From Treponema sp. (lineage in GTDB: Bacteria; Spirochaetota; Spirochaetia; Treponematales; Breznakiellaceae): a DNA stretch of 8,595 nt. Each line of letters begins with the position of its first letter. Positions within the stretch are counted from its first letter, which is position 1. Location: NCBI GenBank assembly GCA_031273835.1, contig JAISRD010000076.1, positions 1-8,595 on the forward strand, read 5' to 3'. This document shows, one piece after another, positions 6,532 through 8,595 of the stretch. The position numbers and the translations under genes are program-made. Under the pieces are notes generated by a model. That model was not told where the DNA came from, did not search any database, and saw only the letters and a list, made by a program, of their open reading frames with translations.

Positions 6532-8185
6532 GCCGCTTTTACTCTGCCTGTTCTGCGGGGCGGGGCTCCTGCTGTACGGGGCCTCCGGGAAGGGGGATTT
6601 TTCCCCGGAAGAGGGGGAACAAAAGGCGCTATGGCGGCAGGCCCTGGGGGGCTACATTACCGGGGTGCCCACCATACAGGCGGGCTCGGTGGTGGCCGTA
6701 CTGGACGGGGGCCAGCTTAAGGCCTATACGCTGGAGGGAAAATTCCTCTGGGAATACTATACCCGTTCCAAGCTGGCCCCCTACGTGAACCGTTCAAGGG
6801 AGGGAACCTGCTATGTTTCCACGGCGGACGGGACCCTCGTTGCCGTTAACCGGGCGGGACGGGAACTGTGGCGCATCAAGACCGGGCCCTTAAGCTCCCC
6901 GGTTCTTTCGGGCTGGGACGGAAGGATCTTTGTCCCCGCGGGAAAAAGGCTCTTCTGTTACACCGCTTCGGGTTTCCAGTTGTGGAGCAGGGAACTGGAA
7001 TACGGGCCCGCCCTGGGCCCCCTGATGGACAAACGGGGCGGCATGACGGCGGTTCTGGAAAACGGCGATCTTCTGGAAATAAGCCCCTTCGGTGAAATCA
7101 AAACAAAGGCCCTGGGGGAAATTCCCGCCGCCATCGTTCCCGCCGAGGGGGGTACTCTGGTGTGCTTCAAAAACGGCGGACTCCGGTTTATCGGGAGAGG
7201 GGGGGCGGAAAAACGGCTTCCGAACCTGCGGGGAAAAGGGGTCAGCGCCGCGGGCGGCGTCAGCCGGGGAAACAGGGCGGTTCTGATCCTCAACAACGGA
7301 AAGGTGGTCCAGATCTCCCTGCCCGAGGGCAGGACGGTCTGGACCGGGGAAAGCCACATGACGGAGGTCTCAGGGGAAGTTTCCGTTGTTTACGACGGGG
7401 AGGGAATTTACGTCCTTTCCCCCTCGGGGGCCTCGGGGTTTACCGAAAAGGGAAAAAGGCTCTGGGTCTTGAGGATAAACGGCTCCGATTCCATTCCCGT
7501 CCTGAGCGGGGGCATACTCTTTTCCGGGGGCAGGGACTGGATACTCTATGCGTACCAGGTGGAAAACCGCCCCGCCGCCGAAAACCGCTCCCTCTACGGC
7601 CCCGCCCCGGAGGGCAGTTACGGCCTGGGGAATCCCCCGGCCCGTTCCGTAATCGAGTATACCTTCCTTTTTGATGAAGCTGAAATACGCCTGGGGGCTA
7701 TCGCGGAAAAGATACGGACCGGAAGCATAGGGGAGGATGAGGGGGCCCATACGGCCTATCTTATGGAAATAGCCGGGAGCTCCCTGAACCCCCGGACCCC
7801 GGTGGTCCGCCCCCCGGTCCACGTAAAACAGCGTTCCGAGGCGGCGGGACTTCTGGGCTTTATCGGCTCCCGGGAAACCATACCCTTCCTGACCGCCGTT
7901 TTTTCAGGCGATCCCGACCCCGCGGTAAAGGCCGCCGCCGCGGAAGCCATAGGCCGTATCGGGGTTGACCCCGCCGGGACGGCCCTGGAGGCCTTTGCCC
8001 AATCCGCCGCCGCAGGGGACGAGCAGGTCCTCATCGCCGCCGCCGCCGCCACAGGCGCCCTCTGCCGCTTTTCGGGCCCCCCCTTAAGCGACAGCGGGAT
8101 ACGGTTCCTGCTCAGCCTGGGGAGGGATTTTATGCCCACCAGGGTGCGGACCCAGGTTAAACGGGAACTGGACTCGCTGCGCTAG
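6521..8185 (+). CDS. Exported PQQ-like beta-propeller protein with C-terminal HEAT repeats
   Basis: Function unknown; probably periplasmic or surface-associated. The frame is open from 6350, but the ATG at 6521 is the likely start: it follows GGAAAG, overlaps the rlmD stop by 11 bases, and gives a signal peptide (MPHRPLLLCLFCGAGLLLYG, cleavage probably near residues 20-24). The product is 554 residues. Residues 36-346 contain about seven or eight propeller blades of PQQ/BamB-like type, with repeats such as GQLKAYTLEGKFLWEY, GTLVAVNRAGRELWRI and GIYVLSPSGASG. A linker follows (350-435). Residues 436-515 hold HEAT-like helical repeats (RSEAAGLLGFIGSRETIPFL, then AVKAAAAEAIGRIG), including a run of five GCC codons at 8036-8050. 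Both modules commonly bind proteins, so a scaffold role in the envelope is plausible. The overlap with rlmD suggests co-transcription without a shared pathway. Confidence 0.85.
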   Translation: MPHRPLLLCLFCGAGLLLYGASGKGDFSPEEGEQKALWRQALGGYITGVPTIQAGSVVAVLDGGQLKAYTLEGKFLWEYYTRSKLAPYVNRSREGTCYVSTADGTLVAVNRAGRELWRIKTGPLSSPVLSGWDGRIFVPAGKRLFCYTASGFQLWSRELEYGPALGPLMDKRGGMTAVLENGDLLEISPFGEIKTKALGEIPAAIVPAEGGTLVCFKNGGLRFIGRGGAEKRLPNLRGKGVSAAGGVSRGNRAVLILNNGKVVQISLPEGRTVWTGESHMTEVSGEVSVVYDGEGIYVLSPSGASGFTEKGKRLWVLRINGSDSIPVLSGGILFSGGRDWILYAYQVENRPAAENRSLYGPAPEGSYGLGNPPARSVIEYTFLFDEAEIRLGAIAEKIRTGSIGEDEGAHTAYLMEIAGSSLNPRTPVVRPPVHVKQRSEAAGLLGFIGSRETIPFLTAVFSGDPDPAVKAAAAEAIGRIGVDPAGTALEAFAQSAAAGDEQVLIAAAAATGALCRFSGPPLSDSGIRFLLSLGRDFMPTRVRTQVKRELDSLR

Positions 8186-8201
8186 CCTTCAAAAAAACCT
8201 A

Positions 8202-8230
8202 TTGGTAAAGTATTAATTTTGTGCTATATT
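8202..8230 (+). promoter_or_regulatory. Sigma-70-type promoter of the lipoprotein gene
   Basis: TTGGTA (8202-8207) is a -35 box with four of six consensus bases. A 17-base spacer leads to TATATT (8225-8230), a -10 box with five of six, preceded by TG at 8222-8223 (extended -10). Transcription should begin near 8237, leaving a leader of about 45 bases. Confidence 0.65.
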
Positions 8231-8238
8231 TTATATAG
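8224..8238. promoter_or_regulatory. Possible operator: perfect dyad over the lipoprotein -10 box
   Basis: CTATAT and ATATAG form a perfect six-base inverted repeat around TTT. The dyad covers the -10 box and the predicted transcription start, a position where a repressor would block transcription. AT-rich DNA yields such dyads by chance, so this is tentative. Confidence 0.3.
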
Positions 8239-8281
8239 TGGTGGGGATTAACTTTTGCTCTCGTATAAAAAGGAAGTGGCA

Positions 8282-8595
8282 ATGAAGAAGTTTGGAAAGA
8301 TTTTTCTGGTTATAGGCGTTGTTTTCACGATAGTTACCGGCTGTGTCGGTCCCTTCGGGTCGATAATGCCCAATATGGCCGTCGCTTCGACCTCCGGGGA
8401 AGAGCTGATCATCTACAATATGAGTAAGTCGACCAACGTCCTCAGCGCCGACTTTAACCAGGACGGCAGCCTGTTTCAGCTTATTCCGGGCCCCAGTATA
8501 CTGACCCGGAGGTCGATAAAACTGCCCAGGGGCCCCTACAGCGCGGTCCTCTATTACAATAACGCGGCGGGCATCATGGAGGCGACCCCCACAAA
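8282..8595 (+). CDS. Putative small lipoprotein, 3' end missing
   Basis: The ATG at 8282 follows AAGGA (8270-8274) at seven-base spacing. The first 21 residues form a lipoprotein signal: MKKFGK, a hydrophobic stretch, then the lipobox VTGC with Cys21 as the lipid-modified residue. The product is likely attached to the inner or outer membrane. About 104 residues are visible and the frame is still open at the window end. The mature part shows short strands separated by polar turns (ELIIYNMSKST, SIKLPRGPYSAVLYYNN), suggesting a beta-sandwich, but I do not recognise the family. It has its own promoter and its composition is less GC-rich than its neighbours, so it is a separate unit from the rlmD block. 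Function unknown. Confidence 0.75.
   Translation, partial: MKKFGKIFLVIGVVFTIVTGCVGPFGSIMPNMAVASTSGEELIIYNMSKSTNVLSADFNQDGSLFQLIPGPSILTRRSIKLPRGPYSAVLYYNNAAGIMEATPT

Larger units (their letters stand above)
8186..8281. other. AT-rich intergenic region before the lipoprotein gene
   Basis: This 96-base gap is sharply richer in A and T than the flanking coding sequence. It contains a seven-A run just after the propeller gene, the lipoprotein promoter, a dyad over its -10 box, and the ribosome site. I see no terminator hairpin for the upstream gene. Confidence 0.7.

Noticed and set aside
8036..8050. Five GCC repeats as a microsatellite
   Set aside because: They encode alanines in a helical HEAT-like region and slippage would not change the frame.

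Overview
This is a GC-rich bacterial chromosomal window, roughly 60 % GC by eye, densely packed with housekeeping-type genes. It contains no insertion sequence, phage gene, tRNA, rRNA or CRISPR array that I can see. The gene mix suggests a spirochaete of the Treponema type: a PcnB-type poly(A) polymerase, exported TPR and beta-propeller/HEAT proteins, a P-loop/Asp23 protein and a short lipoprotein. This is an inference from gene content and style, not proof.

Layout. Left block, + strand: the 3' part of an RluA-family pseudouridine synthase (its start lies left of the window) overlaps by ATGA a gene for an unusual two-part protein, an N-terminal P-loop NTPase-like region joined to a C-terminal Asp23/Gls24-like domain. 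Middle block, - strand, read right to left: an alpha/beta hydrolase resembling lysophospholipases and monoacylglycerol lipases, then pcnB, then an exported TPR protein carrying a decayed zinc-metallopeptidase motif. This block meets the left block tail to tail with only 4 bases between stop codons. Right block, + strand: an RlmD/TrmA-family 23S rRNA m5U methyltransferase, an overlapping gene for an exported beta-propeller plus HEAT-repeat protein, then after an AT-rich promoter region the start of a small lipoprotein gene cut by the window end.

How the genes relate. Three genes act on RNA: pseudouridine synthase, poly(A) polymerase and m5U methyltransferase. Three products look exported: the TPR protein, the propeller/HEAT protein and the lipoprotein. 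The divergent hydrolase/methyltransferase pair is separated by 28 bases. That gap holds two overlapping opposed promoters, both placed so that transcription should begin at or within a few bases of the start codons, so both mRNAs should be leaderless or nearly so.

The most interesting items are the P-loop/Asp23 fusion, which also carries a run of ten C bases in its coding sequence, the overlapping leaderless divergent promoters, the pseudo-peptidase TPR protein, and an AT-rich dyad over the lipoprotein promoter. I see no clear multi-gene defence or otherwise new system; the P-loop/Asp23 protein is the best candidate for uncharacterised biology.
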